From Chitinophaga dinghuensis (GTDB taxonomy: Bacteria; Bacteroidota; Bacteroidia; Chitinophagales; Chitinophagaceae): a DNA stretch of 64,000 nt. The notes under the pieces are model-generated. The model had not been told where the DNA came from, did no database searches, and saw only the letters and a list, made by a program, of their open reading frames with translations. Where the stretch lies: the NCBI RefSeq assembly GCF_003259435.1, contig NZ_QLMA01000005.1:372001-436000 (forward strand). The letters are read 5' to 3'. Each line of letters opens with the position of its first letter. The first letter of the stretch is position 1. Positions 41,508-50,323 of the stretch are shown here, piece by piece. A program made the position numbers and the translations under genes.

Positions 41508-42509
41508 GTGAAAAACACTTTTTTTTGTATAGATGCACATACCTGCGGCAATCCGGTAAGAGTAGTAGCAGGAGGTGCTCCTGCTCTGGAAGGAAATAAT
41601 ATGAGCGAAAAGCGTAACTATTTTCTCCACCACTACGACTGGATTCGCAAGGGGCTGATGTTTGAGCCCCGAGGCCATGATATGATGAGTGGCAGCATGC
41701 TATACCCTCCTCATGATCCCGCCAACGATGTAGCCGTATTGTTCATTGAAACCAGCGGCTGCCTGCCGATGTGTGGTCATGGTACCATAGGCACTATTAC
41801 CATCGCTATTGAAGAAGGCCTTATACAACCTAAAACGCCGGGCATCGTAAGAATGGAAGCCCCGGCTGGCCTGGTAGAAATCAGCTATAAGCAGGAAGGG
41901 AATAAAGTAAAAAGCGTGAAACTGACCAATGTCGCTTCCTACCTGGCTGCCACCGATATTGAGGTGGAGTGTCCGGAGCTGGGCATGTTAAAAGTAGACG
42001 TGTCTTACGGTGGTAATTTTTATGCCATCGTGGATGTACAGGAAAATTTCCCTGGCATGGAACACTTTACAGCATCTCAACTCATCGGATGGGCCAGGGA
42101 ATTACGGAAACGCATCAACGAAAAAAACACTTTCGTGCATCCTGATAATCCGCATATCAATGGTTGTTCCCATGTATTATGGACAGGCGCCGTATTGGAT
42201 AAAACGTCCACTGCCCGTAATGCGGTATTCTACGGCGATAAAGCGATAGATCGCTCTCCATGCGGCACTGGTACTTCTGCCCGTATGGCGCAATGGTATG
42301 CGAAAGGGAAACTGAAAAAAGGAGATGAATTCATTCACGAAAGCATCATCGGTTCCCGCTTTATCGGCAGAATTGAAGAAGAAACTACTGTAGGCGGTAT
42401 ACCCGCTATCCGTCCAAGCATTGAAGGATGGGCCAGAGTATATGGATACAACACCATTTCAATTGATCCGGAAGATGATCCATATGCTTATGGATTACAG
42501 GTAATATAA
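41508..42509 (+). CDS. 4-hydroxyproline epimerase (proline racemase family), GTG start
   Basis: A 333-residue enzyme. Both catalytic cysteines are present: Cys89 in SGCLPMCGHGTIG and Cys252 in DRSPCGTGTSA. The second Cys separates epimerases and racemases from trans-3-hydroxyproline dehydratases, which have Thr there. IDAHTCGNPVRVV at the N-terminus and the GSRFIGRIEEE motif near the end fit hydroxyproline 2-epimerases. The reaction converts trans-4-hydroxy-L-proline to cis-4-hydroxy-D-proline, the first step of the pathway. The start is GTG 41508, since an in-frame stop lies at 41493. A seven-codon ORF (ATG 41488) ends inside this start codon. Confidence 0.92.
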   Translation: MKNTFFCIDAHTCGNPVRVVAGGAPALEGNNMSEKRNYFLHHYDWIRKGLMFEPRGHDMMSGSMLYPPHDPANDVAVLFIETSGCLPMCGHGTIGTITIAIEEGLIQPKTPGIVRMEAPAGLVEISYKQEGNKVKSVKLTNVASYLAATDIEVECPELGMLKVDVSYGGNFYAIVDVQENFPGMEHFTASQLIGWARELRKRINEKNTFVHPDNPHINGCSHVLWTGAVLDKTSTARNAVFYGDKAIDRSPCGTGTSARMAQWYAKGKLKKGDEFIHESIIGSRFIGRIEEETTVGGIPAIRPSIEGWARVYGYNTISIDPEDDPYAYGLQVI

Positions 42510-42516
42510 ACTGACT

Positions 42517-43764
42517 ATGAAAGTAATCATTATTGGAGGCGGTATCATTGGACTTAGTAGCGCGATCTATCTGCAACAGGCAGGCTGCCAGGTTACAGTA
42601 GTAGACCGTTCAGATATGCTACAGGGCTGTTCCTACGGCAATGCAGGATATATCTGCCCCAGTCACTTTGTGCCACTGGCGACGCCTGGCATTGTTCGAC
42701 AGGGACTGAAATGGATGATGAATGCCAAAAGTCCATTCTACGTGAAGCCTTCGCTCAACAAGGACCTGCTGAAATGGGGCTGGACATTCATGAAAAGCGC
42801 CACCCGCAGCCATGTAGAGCGCTCCGCCCTCCCCTTGAGAGATATTGCCTTACTCAGTAAACAACTGTATGAGGAATGGGCAAAATTACCAGGCATGGAC
42901 TTTTCCTATGAACCGATTGGTATGATGGAGCTTTTCAAAACAGAAGAGAATGCGCATCATGCCGTACAAACAGTAGCGGAAGCCACCGCATTAGGCATTG
43001 AAGCCAGGATACTCGGAAAAGAGGAACTACAGCAGATGGAACCCGGCGTTACCATTGATGCAGCAGGCGCCGTTTTCTTTCCAGGCGATTCACAGCTGTA
43101 TCCCAATCAGCTGATGCAAAATCTATTGACTTACCTGGAGATAAAAGGCGTTCAGTTTATCCGTCACCGTGAGATAACTGATTTTATAAAAACAGGCAAT
43201 AAAATAACAGGCGTAAAAGCATCTGGCAGCGTGATAGATGCGGATCATGTGGTATTGGCCGCTGGCGTATGGAGTACGCCCCTTGCGCGGCAGTTTGGAA
43301 TCAATATACCTATGGTTGGCGGACGAGGCTATTCGATCACGTTTGAAGACACGCCTTATAAATTGCATCATTCGGTTATTCTCAGTGAAGCGAGAGTGGC
43401 TATCTCCCCAATGAATGGTAATAAAATCCGCTTTGGTGGCACAATGGAAATAACCCCATTGAATACGCCCCCACGTATGCAAAGAGTACAGGGAATTGTA
43501 GAATCGGTGAAACAGTATTTCCCCACGTATGATATTCCTTTACCGCCAGCAGAAAAAGTATGGTATGGTTATCGTCCATGCAGCGCGGATGGATTGCCGT
43601 ATATAGGTAACGTGTCTCGTTATACTAACGTCACCGTTGCTACAGGTCATTCTATGCTGGGTATCAGTCTGGGTGCAGCTACCGGAAAGCTGGTAGCAGA
43701 ACTCGTGACGAATGTACCTACATCAATGGATCTGCGGCCTTTCAACCCCGAACGTTTTTGTTAA
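42517..43764 (+). CDS. FAD-dependent D-amino-acid dehydrogenase, cis-4-hydroxy-D-proline type
   Basis: A 415-residue DadA-like flavoenzyme. The Rossmann motif IIGGGIIGLSSAIYL lies at the N-terminus, followed by VVDRSDM and CSYGNAGYICPSHFVPLATPG (key YGNAGYICPSH). The C-terminal FAD block has YGYRPCSADGLPYIGNV and GHSMLGISLGAATG. It oxidises cis-4-hydroxy-D-proline to Delta1-pyrroline-4-hydroxy-2-carboxylate, the second step, probably passing electrons to the respiratory chain. It lies 7 bp after the epimerase and ends the operon before a hairpin terminator. Start is ATG 42517. A general D-amino-acid dehydrogenase is the alternative, but the operon partners favour hydroxyproline. Confidence 0.9.
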   Translation: MKVIIIGGGIIGLSSAIYLQQAGCQVTVVDRSDMLQGCSYGNAGYICPSHFVPLATPGIVRQGLKWMMNAKSPFYVKPSLNKDLLKWGWTFMKSATRSHVERSALPLRDIALLSKQLYEEWAKLPGMDFSYEPIGMMELFKTEENAHHAVQTVAEATALGIEARILGKEELQQMEPGVTIDAAGAVFFPGDSQLYPNQLMQNLLTYLEIKGVQFIRHREITDFIKTGNKITGVKASGSVIDADHVVLAAGVWSTPLARQFGINIPMVGGRGYSITFEDTPYKLHHSVILSEARVAISPMNGNKIRFGGTMEITPLNTPPRMQRVQGIVESVKQYFPTYDIPLPPAEKVWYGYRPCSADGLPYIGNVSRYTNVTVATGHSMLGISLGAATGKLVAELVTNVPTSMDLRPFNPERFC

Positions 43765-43825
43765 CAACAAATTATTAATGCCAACTCCCGGAGAGCTGGG
43801 TTGTACACAACAGCACCCGGAAATT

Positions 43826-43845
43826 TGGGGGCCTTTGCGCCCCCA
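43826..43845. terminator. hairpin terminator of the hydroxyproline operon
   Basis: TGGGGGC, six-base loop and GCCCCCA, followed by a T-rich stretch. It is shared with the convergent LytTR gene. Confidence 0.7.
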
Positions 43846-43852
43846 TTCTTAT

Positions 43853-44548
43853 CTAATTAATAAGCTTGCTATTGATCAGGCTAATCACCTGTTCTTTGTA
43901 GGTGGGCCCGATGGGTACCAGGTTACCGTTGGATAATACCACAGCGCCTCCTTTCAGGCCGGTGATATGCTTAATGGATACGATACTGGATTTCTGAATA
44001 CGGCAGAAATCTCTGCATGCCAGGCGAGACTCCAGGTCTTTCAGGTTCAGGAGCGTCAGTGTTTTCACATTGCCATGATAGATGGTCACATAATTCTTGG
44101 CGCCCTCGATCTGAATGATATCCGCGATATTTATTTTTTCCAGGTGCCCTTTCATGCCTGTCTTCACAAAAAAATGGTCAGCATCCTGTGGATTATTCTG
44201 TTCCTGCAATTTTTGTATGGCCTGCTGGAAACGCTCGTAGCGGATGGGCTTCACCAGATAGTCTACCACATTCAGATTAAAAGCATCTACCGCATAGTGG
44301 GTGTAGGCAGTGGTAAAAATGATGGCTGTCTTTCCTTTACTAAAGGCGGCAATTTCCATTCCTGTCAGCGATGGCATTTCTATATCACTCAGGATTAAGT
44401 CAATCTCCTGCTGCATACAATATTGAATCGCTTCCCGACTATCAGAAAAAGTGGCAAGTAACTGGAGTGATGGCGTCATGGCTATATAATATTTCAGGAC
44501 GTCAATGGCAGCAGGTTCATCATCAATAACAATCACTTTAATCGCCAT
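43853..44548 (-). CDS. LytTR-family response regulator
   Basis: A 231-residue two-component regulator. The receiver domain (residues 1-120) has the acidic DDEP pair, phospho-acceptor Asp55 in LILSDIEMPSLTG and Lys in DYLVKPIRY. The LytTR DNA-binding domain (~135-231) has IADIIQIEGAKNYVTIYH and FCRIQKSSIVSIKHITGL. It overlaps the LytS-like kinase by one base (TAATG), so the pair is co-translated. Regulated genes cannot be read from sequence, though the S41 protease at the start of the operon is a candidate partner. Start is ATG 44548. Confidence 0.92.
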   Translation of the reverse strand: MAIKVIVIDDEPAAIDVLKYYIAMTPSLQLLATFSDSREAIQYCMQQEIDLILSDIEMPSLTGMEIAAFSKGKTAIIFTTAYTHYAVDAFNLNVVDYLVKPIRYERFQQAIQKLQEQNNPQDADHFFVKTGMKGHLEKINIADIIQIEGAKNYVTIYHGNVKTLTLLNLKDLESRLACRDFCRIQKSSIVSIKHITGLKGGAVVLSNGNLVPIGPTYKEQVISLINSKLIN

Positions 44549-45672
44549 TATTTTATGGGAATTGTAAGTTTAATAAGATAAGTGTCCGCAGTATCTTCAA
44601 TAAGCAGTTGATAGTTACTATCGTAAGTCATTTGCAGTCTGCCCTTCATATTTGAAATACCTAATTTTGTAGACGGAATGCCCGTATTACGGAGCTTCTT
44701 CTGGTTTTCGCAGCTAAAATTCAGTTGCTCCGATGTCAGCTGTAATTTGATACGAATGGGTTGATGCGGATTAGTGGCATCGCCATGTTTTACTGCATTC
44801 TCCACCACTGTGATTAAAGCAAAAGGCATAATCCTTGCGCCATCTGCTCTTCCGGACTTTTCAAAACTGGTATAAAAGCGATTCCCGAAACGGAGGGAAT
44901 TCATTTGCAGGAATTTCTCTATATATGCTACTTCATCCTGCAGCAATACCATGCCATCTCCGAATTCGTGAGATCTGTCGAAGGCATACTTCATTATTTC
45001 AGAAAGTGTCAGAATACCCTCTGACAGCTCATTTGAATGAGGAAGCGATTTAGAATATAAATAGTTCAGGGAGTTGAATAAAAAATGAGGATTGACCTGG
45101 GACTTTAATAATTCAAACTCTGCATCTTTTTTACCCAGCTCCAGTTTGGTATTCTCCAGCTCTAATTTTTTGTTTTTTTCCTTCACATCATTTGACACCG
45201 CTACTTTAACTACCAATACTGTCAGGACAGCGAGGATTCCCAGTCCCAGTAAGGCATCTGATAAAAATGCAGTGGGGTTCTTAAACAGCAGATAATAGGA
45301 TTCAGGATAGAAAAAATAATTGATTCCCTGATCGATGATCAGGTATAATGTCAACAGCGGCAGCAAAGCGATGAAATAGGTAAGTAATTTTGCTTTGCGA
45401 ATAGATAGCTGATAGTATAGGTTGAAGGTCACATAGCACAGGAATGCTACTGTAAAAAGCGATATAAACTGCTGTAGAATATACTCCCAGCTGAACAGCC
45501 AATTGAGAAACCGAAGCCGCAGCTCCGGATTCTCAATATTCATATTCCTGTAATATGTTTTAACGTTGAGTATTGCCAGCAATACCGCCATGCAGGCAGC
45601 CAGTTTCCAATATGGAATTCGTTGTGGCCTGAACAGCATTTTTAAAGAATAATTTGCTTCTTTCTCTGGCAT
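44548..45672 (-). CDS. LytS/YehU-type sensor histidine kinase
   Basis: A 374-residue membrane kinase. Four hydrophobic helices in the first ~165 residues are followed by a coiled coil (KKLELENTKLELGKK). The His_kinase domain follows with KSQVNPHFLFNSLN, whose His is the phosphorylation site, and an HATPase_c domain with VVENAVKHG (N-box) and KLGISNMKGRL (G-box). This is the usual partner of LytTR regulators in Bacteroidetes. It has no large extracellular sensor domain, suggesting membrane-state or intramembrane sensing. It starts at ATG 45672, 13 bp after the S41 protease stop. Confidence 0.92.
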   Translation of the reverse strand: MPEKEANYSLKMLFRPQRIPYWKLAACMAVLLAILNVKTYYRNMNIENPELRLRFLNWLFSWEYILQQFISLFTVAFLCYVTFNLYYQLSIRKAKLLTYFIALLPLLTLYLIIDQGINYFFYPESYYLLFKNPTAFLSDALLGLGILAVLTVLVVKVAVSNDVKEKNKKLELENTKLELGKKDAEFELLKSQVNPHFLFNSLNYLYSKSLPHSNELSEGILTLSEIMKYAFDRSHEFGDGMVLLQDEVAYIEKFLQMNSLRFGNRFYTSFEKSGRADGARIMPFALITVVENAVKHGDATNPHQPIRIKLQLTSEQLNFSCENQKKLRNTGIPSTKLGISNMKGRLQMTYDSNYQLLIEDTADTYLIKLTIPIK

Positions 45673-45685
45673 ACGTACTCATTAT

Positions 45686-46717
45686 TTATTTCTTAGCTGC
45701 CAACCACTTGATGGCGGCTTGCACACTTTTATCATTATTCAGTTGTTCAAAATCGGCCCCTTCTCCAATCGTCTCATCCGGGACTACATCTGTCATATAC
45801 CTCCTTCCTATTCCATCTTCTGCCCAGGCGGTCGACAAACTTATGACAAGATCTTTTCTTAAAAAAATAGTTTCGTTACCTGTTATCTGGCCTCTGGTCG
45901 GGCTTCCAAAGAAACGGGTATTGGGGAGACTTTTAAGCGCTATGGCAGTATGCTCGCCGGCGCTGGTGGTAAAACCGCTGATCAGCACTGCTACCTTCAC
46001 CTTACCTTTGGGTACTTTGCCCAGATTCATACGGGTAATCTGTGTGGTATCATAGAACAAGTTTCCTTTTTTGAAGACAATATTCTCCCTGGATTTATCT
46101 CCTTTAACAAAGGAAAAGCACATTCCATCCTGGAATAAGGAGGCCAGCCCCCCGATGATGGCCGGCGTACTGCCGCCAGTGTTCAGGCGTAAATCTATGA
46201 TGATACCTTTCGGATGCATATTTTGGAGCTTGTATAGCGAGTCGGAAAGACGTTGGGCCAACAGGGTGATCTCTTTAAATACCTGTTGCATGTCTTCTGT
46301 GTGTTGAATCAAAGCCTCCGGAACGGCAATATATCCATATCCTCCATCCAGTATGGCGGTGTGTAAGTCGCCATACCCCTTCTGATAAGCCTCCTTCATT
46401 TCTTTGGTGACTTTACTTCTTACCAATGCGTAAGTATCCGGATTACCATAGCCTTTCCCTTTATAGGACATGCCACTATGCACATCTTTCATTTCTTGCA
46501 TTAACAAGGCAAAAGCAGGGAAAATGGATGATATACTGTCTGCCGGAGCGGCATTGAATTGGGCGTATACCTTGGGAGTGATCGTATCCCAGTTGACATT
46601 AGCGGCAAAGATGGATTTCTCTTTTACCAGTGTGAATACAGAATCAAACAATGCCTTTTGTGCATATAAGGCGGAGCTACTCATAAAAAGCAGTGCACAG
46701 AAAAATAGTTTACGCAT
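45686..46717 (-). CDS. S41-family peptidase, exported
   Basis: A 343-residue C-terminal-processing-protease-like enzyme. It has a signal peptide (ending at SSALYAQ). The core has IIIDLRLNTGGSTPAIIG and the catalytic Ser252 in GFTTSAGEHTAIAL. A SPTRGQITGN strand and a downstream WAEDGIGRRY follow. The usual PDZ domain is not visible, so it belongs to the short S41 type. It should work in the periplasm or outer membrane. It is first in an operon with a LytS-like kinase and a LytTR regulator, so the two-component system may sense the envelope state that this protease affects. Start is ATG 46717. Confidence 0.9.
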   Translation of the reverse strand: MRKLFFCALLFMSSSALYAQKALFDSVFTLVKEKSIFAANVNWDTITPKVYAQFNAAPADSISSIFPAFALLMQEMKDVHSGMSYKGKGYGNPDTYALVRSKVTKEMKEAYQKGYGDLHTAILDGGYGYIAVPEALIQHTEDMQQVFKEITLLAQRLSDSLYKLQNMHPKGIIIDLRLNTGGSTPAIIGGLASLFQDGMCFSFVKGDKSRENIVFKKGNLFYDTTQITRMNLGKVPKGKVKVAVLISGFTTSAGEHTAIALKSLPNTRFFGSPTRGQITGNETIFLRKDLVISLSTAWAEDGIGRRYMTDVVPDETIGEGADFEQLNNDKSVQAAIKWLAAKK

Positions 46718-46824
46718 ACTTCAGTTTAATTGAAGGTCTAAACTAATGCGAGGGGCTATCATGTACAATTCCTTTACACCAAATCAGGTATTAGCTATAC
46801 GAAAAATGAACTCTTGCAATAAAA

Positions 46825-46854
46825 AACAGCCCTTCTTTTTACGGAAGGGCTGTT
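46825..46854 (-). terminator. rho-independent terminator of the methyltransferase gene
   Basis: AACAGCCCTTC and its exact complement GAAGGGCTGTT with an eight-base loop; on the minus strand it is followed by a run of six T. Confidence 0.85.
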
Positions 46855-46875
46855 GCACTATACTTTCAGACCCGG

Positions 46876-47658
46876 TTATAAAGACTTACAGGCTGTTACA
46901 AAATAGTCAAGACAATCCTCCTGGAGTTCCTGGATATGAAAATCATTGAAACGGATGTTGGCGGTGGTATCTTCTATCTTCTTCAATAACAGTAACCGAT
47001 TCAGGTTATTCAATAATGTATAGGGTACCCTTAACATAAAGGCGGGTAATCTATGTTGCAGGTTGAAGATGTCATATTTGGTGAAGGATTCCACACTTTT
47101 TTTATTTTCATGGTAGTAATCCATCACCATCTGATTTCCGTGAATTCCTTGTACCGTATAGTGATCAAATCGACTGGCCACTAATGCGCACATTTCATGA
47201 GGCAAATATTCTCTTTCATGAAATGGATTCCTGGTAAGGGATGTACGCTTATTGGGTGTGGTCATAAATAATTTACCACCAGGCTTCAGTACCCTCTTAA
47301 TTTCATCCAGTAAACCACCGTCATTTTTGATATGCTCTATCACCTGAAAACAGATCACCGTATCAAATGAATTATCAGCGATCCCTGATAAATCGGGCAG
47401 ATTGCATTGAAGGAAAGAGGCGTTGTCGGCAAAGACGTGATCTGCCGGTCTTTTCTTATCTACAGCCAGGTATTGTTGCGCATACGGCGCAATCATTTCC
47501 ATGCCATAGCCTTCTCCACAGCCAAGTTCCAGGATATTCAATCCGGTTAGTCGGTTTACAAGTATATGTTTATAGGCAAACACATGACGTTGAAAAACAT
47601 AATTATTAATGAAGGAGGAGTTGTTGGTCCGTTCTGCGGTTTTCAGTAATGCGATCAT
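46876..47658 (-). CDS. class I SAM-dependent methyltransferase
   Basis: A 260-residue Rossmann methyltransferase. Motif I is ILELGCGEGYGMEMIA (residues ~40-55), with LAVDKK after the second strand, NSFDTVICFQVIEHIKND as motif II and VLKPGGKLFMTTPN as motif III. The N-terminal RTNNSSFINNYVFQRHVFAYKHI is a family-typical cap, and the C-terminal ~90 residues are specific and may bind the acceptor. The substrate is unknown; lipid, polysaccharide or quinone O-methylation are possible. The gene is monocistronic with a terminator after it. Start is ATG 47658. Confidence 0.88.
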   Translation of the reverse strand: MIALLKTAERTNNSSFINNYVFQRHVFAYKHILVNRLTGLNILELGCGEGYGMEMIAPYAQQYLAVDKKRPADHVFADNASFLQCNLPDLSGIADNSFDTVICFQVIEHIKNDGGLLDEIKRVLKPGGKLFMTTPNKRTSLTRNPFHEREYLPHEMCALVASRFDHYTVQGIHGNQMVMDYYHENKKSVESFTKYDIFNLQHRLPAFMLRVPYTLLNNLNRLLLLKKIEDTTANIRFNDFHIQELQEDCLDYFVTACKSL

Positions 47659-47728
47659 TATTAAGTAGAATAATAGTAAAGGAATTAGGTCAATTACCTT
47701 ACTACTACACTTAATAAAATAAATACCC

Positions 47729-49315
47729 TTATCGTCGTTTTAAAAAATTTATGTTATAGTATACGCCTAGCTGAAAACCTATCCAGTATTGATTATGCTG
47801 GGCGCCGCCGAGGTCATAATTATTTCCAATGACATATGGCGGTTGGATGGGACGCAGGTATTGTTTTAAAGCCTCATCGCTCATACCGGGAGGATGCACA
47901 TTGCCATCAACATAATAGGTAGTACGCATCAGGCAATAAGCAATTCCGAACTGCAGACTCCATTTATCATTCAGTTGCTTTTCTGCGGCGAGTCCGATTC
48001 TGGAAATTTTTGCTGTTGCCCGCTTTTGTACTCCTGCCGTATCATAGGTCTTTTCCAAGCCACCAGTGGTTCCTGTAAGATGCATACGCCAGTCATCCGA
48101 TAAACCCACGGAAATACCTGCCCCATATCGAAGGCCAGACGCTTTCATATTTGTGCTCCAGGATACAATCCCATACAGGAAACGGAAACCGCCCTGAATG
48201 GTTGGGTTGAAATAAAAAGTTTCATCTGCAGATACGCCTGCCTTAATTACAGGACTAAATAATGGTCTGGAACCGCCCTCCTTGCTTATTCCATTACGCT
48301 GTAAGCCTGACAACCGAATGGTAGGAAGATGTATATTCGAAAGGCCATTCCAGGTAGATTGAATAAAGGAGATACGCTTTCGTGTATCCGTTGACGTTGT
48401 AACGCCAGTTGCTTTTGATAAGGTGATGGTAGTCGTCTGCGAAGTGGACGCTGGCGGAGTTCCCTCCTCTTTCACATGATCCTTCGTAGTATCCTCCTGG
48501 TGGCCGCCAAAGGAGAAGGATAATCCATGCCATTCGGGCCACTGGAGGGAGAAAGCCGGGCGTATATCCATATACGTTAACCTGCGATAGGTGGAGTCCG
48601 AAATAATACCGTTTAGATGAAATTCCGGGAAACGTATATTTCTAAAGGAGAGAAAAGAAGCGTCGATGTATTCAGCGGTATCCTGATTGCGTTTCGCTGA
48701 CAATAAGTTTCGGGATCTTACGCTATCAGGTTTATGGAATAGTGTATCAATTTTCATTTTGAGTGATGCTTGTATAGTATCAGATGTAGGTGGTACACGA
48801 CTTTCAGCAGTATCGGTTAAGATGAGCGGTTTGCTAAGTACTCCACTGTCTTTGGGGTTTGCTAATGGTTTTACCGTGGCTCGCTTTTTTGGAGGCAGGG
48901 ACTTATTCGCCAGTAGCTTAATAGCAGGCGATTTCTTTAATGCGGCTACAGGGGCAGGGGAAGATGACGCATGATGGGGAGGGTTATCTATGAATATAAC
49001 ATGCCCTCCCAACACACTATAATAGATACCTGTTTTCTCACGGATAGCTCCAAGAAGATTTCCCAGCGACAACACCCCTGTTTGTATATGAAGCGTTCTT
49101 GATGGCGGGAACTTCCGCGTATTCAGGGAAAACCGGACGCCTGTTTGGCGGGTAATCTGCTGGAATAATGAATCGAACCGGATATTTCCAACTGGCACCA
49201 CGATCTTCTTTTGCAAGTTAACCGCTGCATGCTGTGCAGCCGCATGCTGGAAAAGTACCAGGAAAATGATCCATATAATTCCTGCTACTCTTTTCTTATT
49301 TTTTTCCCATTTCAC
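47729..49315 (-). CDS. STN-domain protein with C-terminal beta-barrel-like region, GTG start
   Basis: A 528-residue exported protein. After a signal peptide (FLVLFQHAAAQ) comes an STN domain (~30-110: IVVPVGNIRFDSLFQQITRQ, then GNLLGAIREKTGIYYSVLGGHVIFI, key YYSVLGGHVIFI). A Pro/Ser/Lys-rich linker (~115-270) and a C-terminal, aromatic beta-strand-rich part ending in GVYYNINFLKRR follow, as in outer-membrane barrels. No plug domain is seen, so it is not an ordinary TonB-dependent transducer. It overlaps the FecR gene by 20 bp and is the third gene of an ECF sigma-FecR operon. I use GTG 49315; ATG 49354 would give a long polar leader before the signal sequence. Confidence 0.75.
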   Translation of the reverse strand: MKWEKNKKRVAGIIWIIFLVLFQHAAAQHAAVNLQKKIVVPVGNIRFDSLFQQITRQTGVRFSLNTRKFPPSRTLHIQTGVLSLGNLLGAIREKTGIYYSVLGGHVIFIDNPPHHASSSPAPVAALKKSPAIKLLANKSLPPKKRATVKPLANPKDSGVLSKPLILTDTAESRVPPTSDTIQASLKMKIDTLFHKPDSVRSRNLLSAKRNQDTAEYIDASFLSFRNIRFPEFHLNGIISDSTYRRLTYMDIRPAFSLQWPEWHGLSFSFGGHQEDTTKDHVKEEGTPPASTSQTTTITLSKATGVTTSTDTRKRISFIQSTWNGLSNIHLPTIRLSGLQRNGISKEGGSRPLFSPVIKAGVSADETFYFNPTIQGGFRFLYGIVSWSTNMKASGLRYGAGISVGLSDDWRMHLTGTTGGLEKTYDTAGVQKRATAKISRIGLAAEKQLNDKWSLQFGIAYCLMRTTYYVDGNVHPPGMSDEALKQYLRPIQPPYVIGNNYDLGGAQHNQYWIGFQLGVYYNINFLKRR

Positions 49316-50300
49316 TGATGTATACGATGTTCTGCTCCTTCCTGCATTCAACATTTAGCGTAATTGAAATAACTTCTAATATATATTCCAGTGGCTTATC
49401 CTCAAAGGAACTACTGATAGTGTTGTTCTCGAGTGCTTGATTTCCGAATATGAATTTTACGTTGTAGGCCTTACTTAGTTCGGTGGTCACTTCTTTCAAA
49501 GTGGCATTCTCAAAATTGAACACGCGGGTGGCATAGCCCATACTATTGATATTAACAGCATCAGAAAGAGAGAAATGTTGGGAACCAACATTGTAAACAC
49601 CTTTCTGTCCGGCTTTCACGGTAATGTTATCTGCTCCTCTATACATCAGGATAGCGCCGGTTTTTACAGAAACGGCAATATGATTGGTATCCTGGATAAC
49701 ATTAAAAGAAGTACCCAATACTTTGATGTGGATGTCGCCCACCTGGACTACAAAAGGCTTTTGCGGATCAGCGGTTACATCAAACCAGGCTTGTCCCTGG
49801 AGGAGGAGCTCCCGTTTCTTTTCATTGAAATTGGGTGCATATTTCAGCTGAGAGAAACTGTTCAGCACTACCACAGAGTGGTCGGGCAAGGTATCTCTCA
49901 GGACATCTGCATTGGTTTGCTTCACCACCTTGCTGATGAGGGTATCAGCCGGCTTTTTATAAAGAAGGAAATAGGCAGATGTCGCGCAAACCAATAGCAA
50001 CAACCCTGCAGCAATACTTTTATATGGAAATACCTTCCTGATGGGATGCACAGTGGCTATACCCTTCTTGGTTAGCAGGCGTTTGAATTCCTGTACGGCT
50101 TCCGTTTTATCCGGAAGTTGATGTCCCTTTCCAGGGGTCATATTTTCCCATAAAGCGGTTATTTCCTGGAACTGACGGCGGTTTTCAGGATCAGCAGCCA
50201 GCCATTCATCGATAGCCATAGCCTCTTCCGGAGAAGCTTCGCCCGACAAATATTTGCCCAATAACTCCATATCCATTGGCTGATCGCTACTGATGCTCAT
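49296..50300 (-). CDS. FecR-family anti-sigma factor
   Basis: A 334-residue inner-membrane protein. The N-terminal cytoplasmic part (LLGKYLSGEASPEEAMAIDEWLAADPENR) is the sigma-binding domain. A single helix lies at ~95-112 (YKSIAAGLLLLVCATSAYFLL). The periplasmic FecR domain has DTLPDHSVVVLNSFSQLKY, GQAWFDVTADPQKPFVV and GTSFNV. A C-terminal DUF4974/STN-like domain (residues ~255-334: ATLKEVTTELSKAYNVKFIF) follows. It would hold the ECF sigma factor until signalled from the outer membrane. It starts at ATG 50300, 23 bp after the sigma stop, and overlaps the STN gene. Confidence 0.92.
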   Translation of the reverse strand: MSISSDQPMDMELLGKYLSGEASPEEAMAIDEWLAADPENRRQFQEITALWENMTPGKGHQLPDKTEAVQEFKRLLTKKGIATVHPIRKVFPYKSIAAGLLLLVCATSAYFLLYKKPADTLISKVVKQTNADVLRDTLPDHSVVVLNSFSQLKYAPNFNEKKRELLLQGQAWFDVTADPQKPFVVQVGDIHIKVLGTSFNVIQDTNHIAVSVKTGAILMYRGADNITVKAGQKGVYNVGSQHFSLSDAVNINSMGYATRVFNFENATLKEVTTELSKAYNVKFIFGNQALENNTISSSFEDKPLEYILEVISITLNVECRKEQNIVYISEMGKK

Positions 50301-50323
50301 TAGTATGTAAAATTATATCCATA

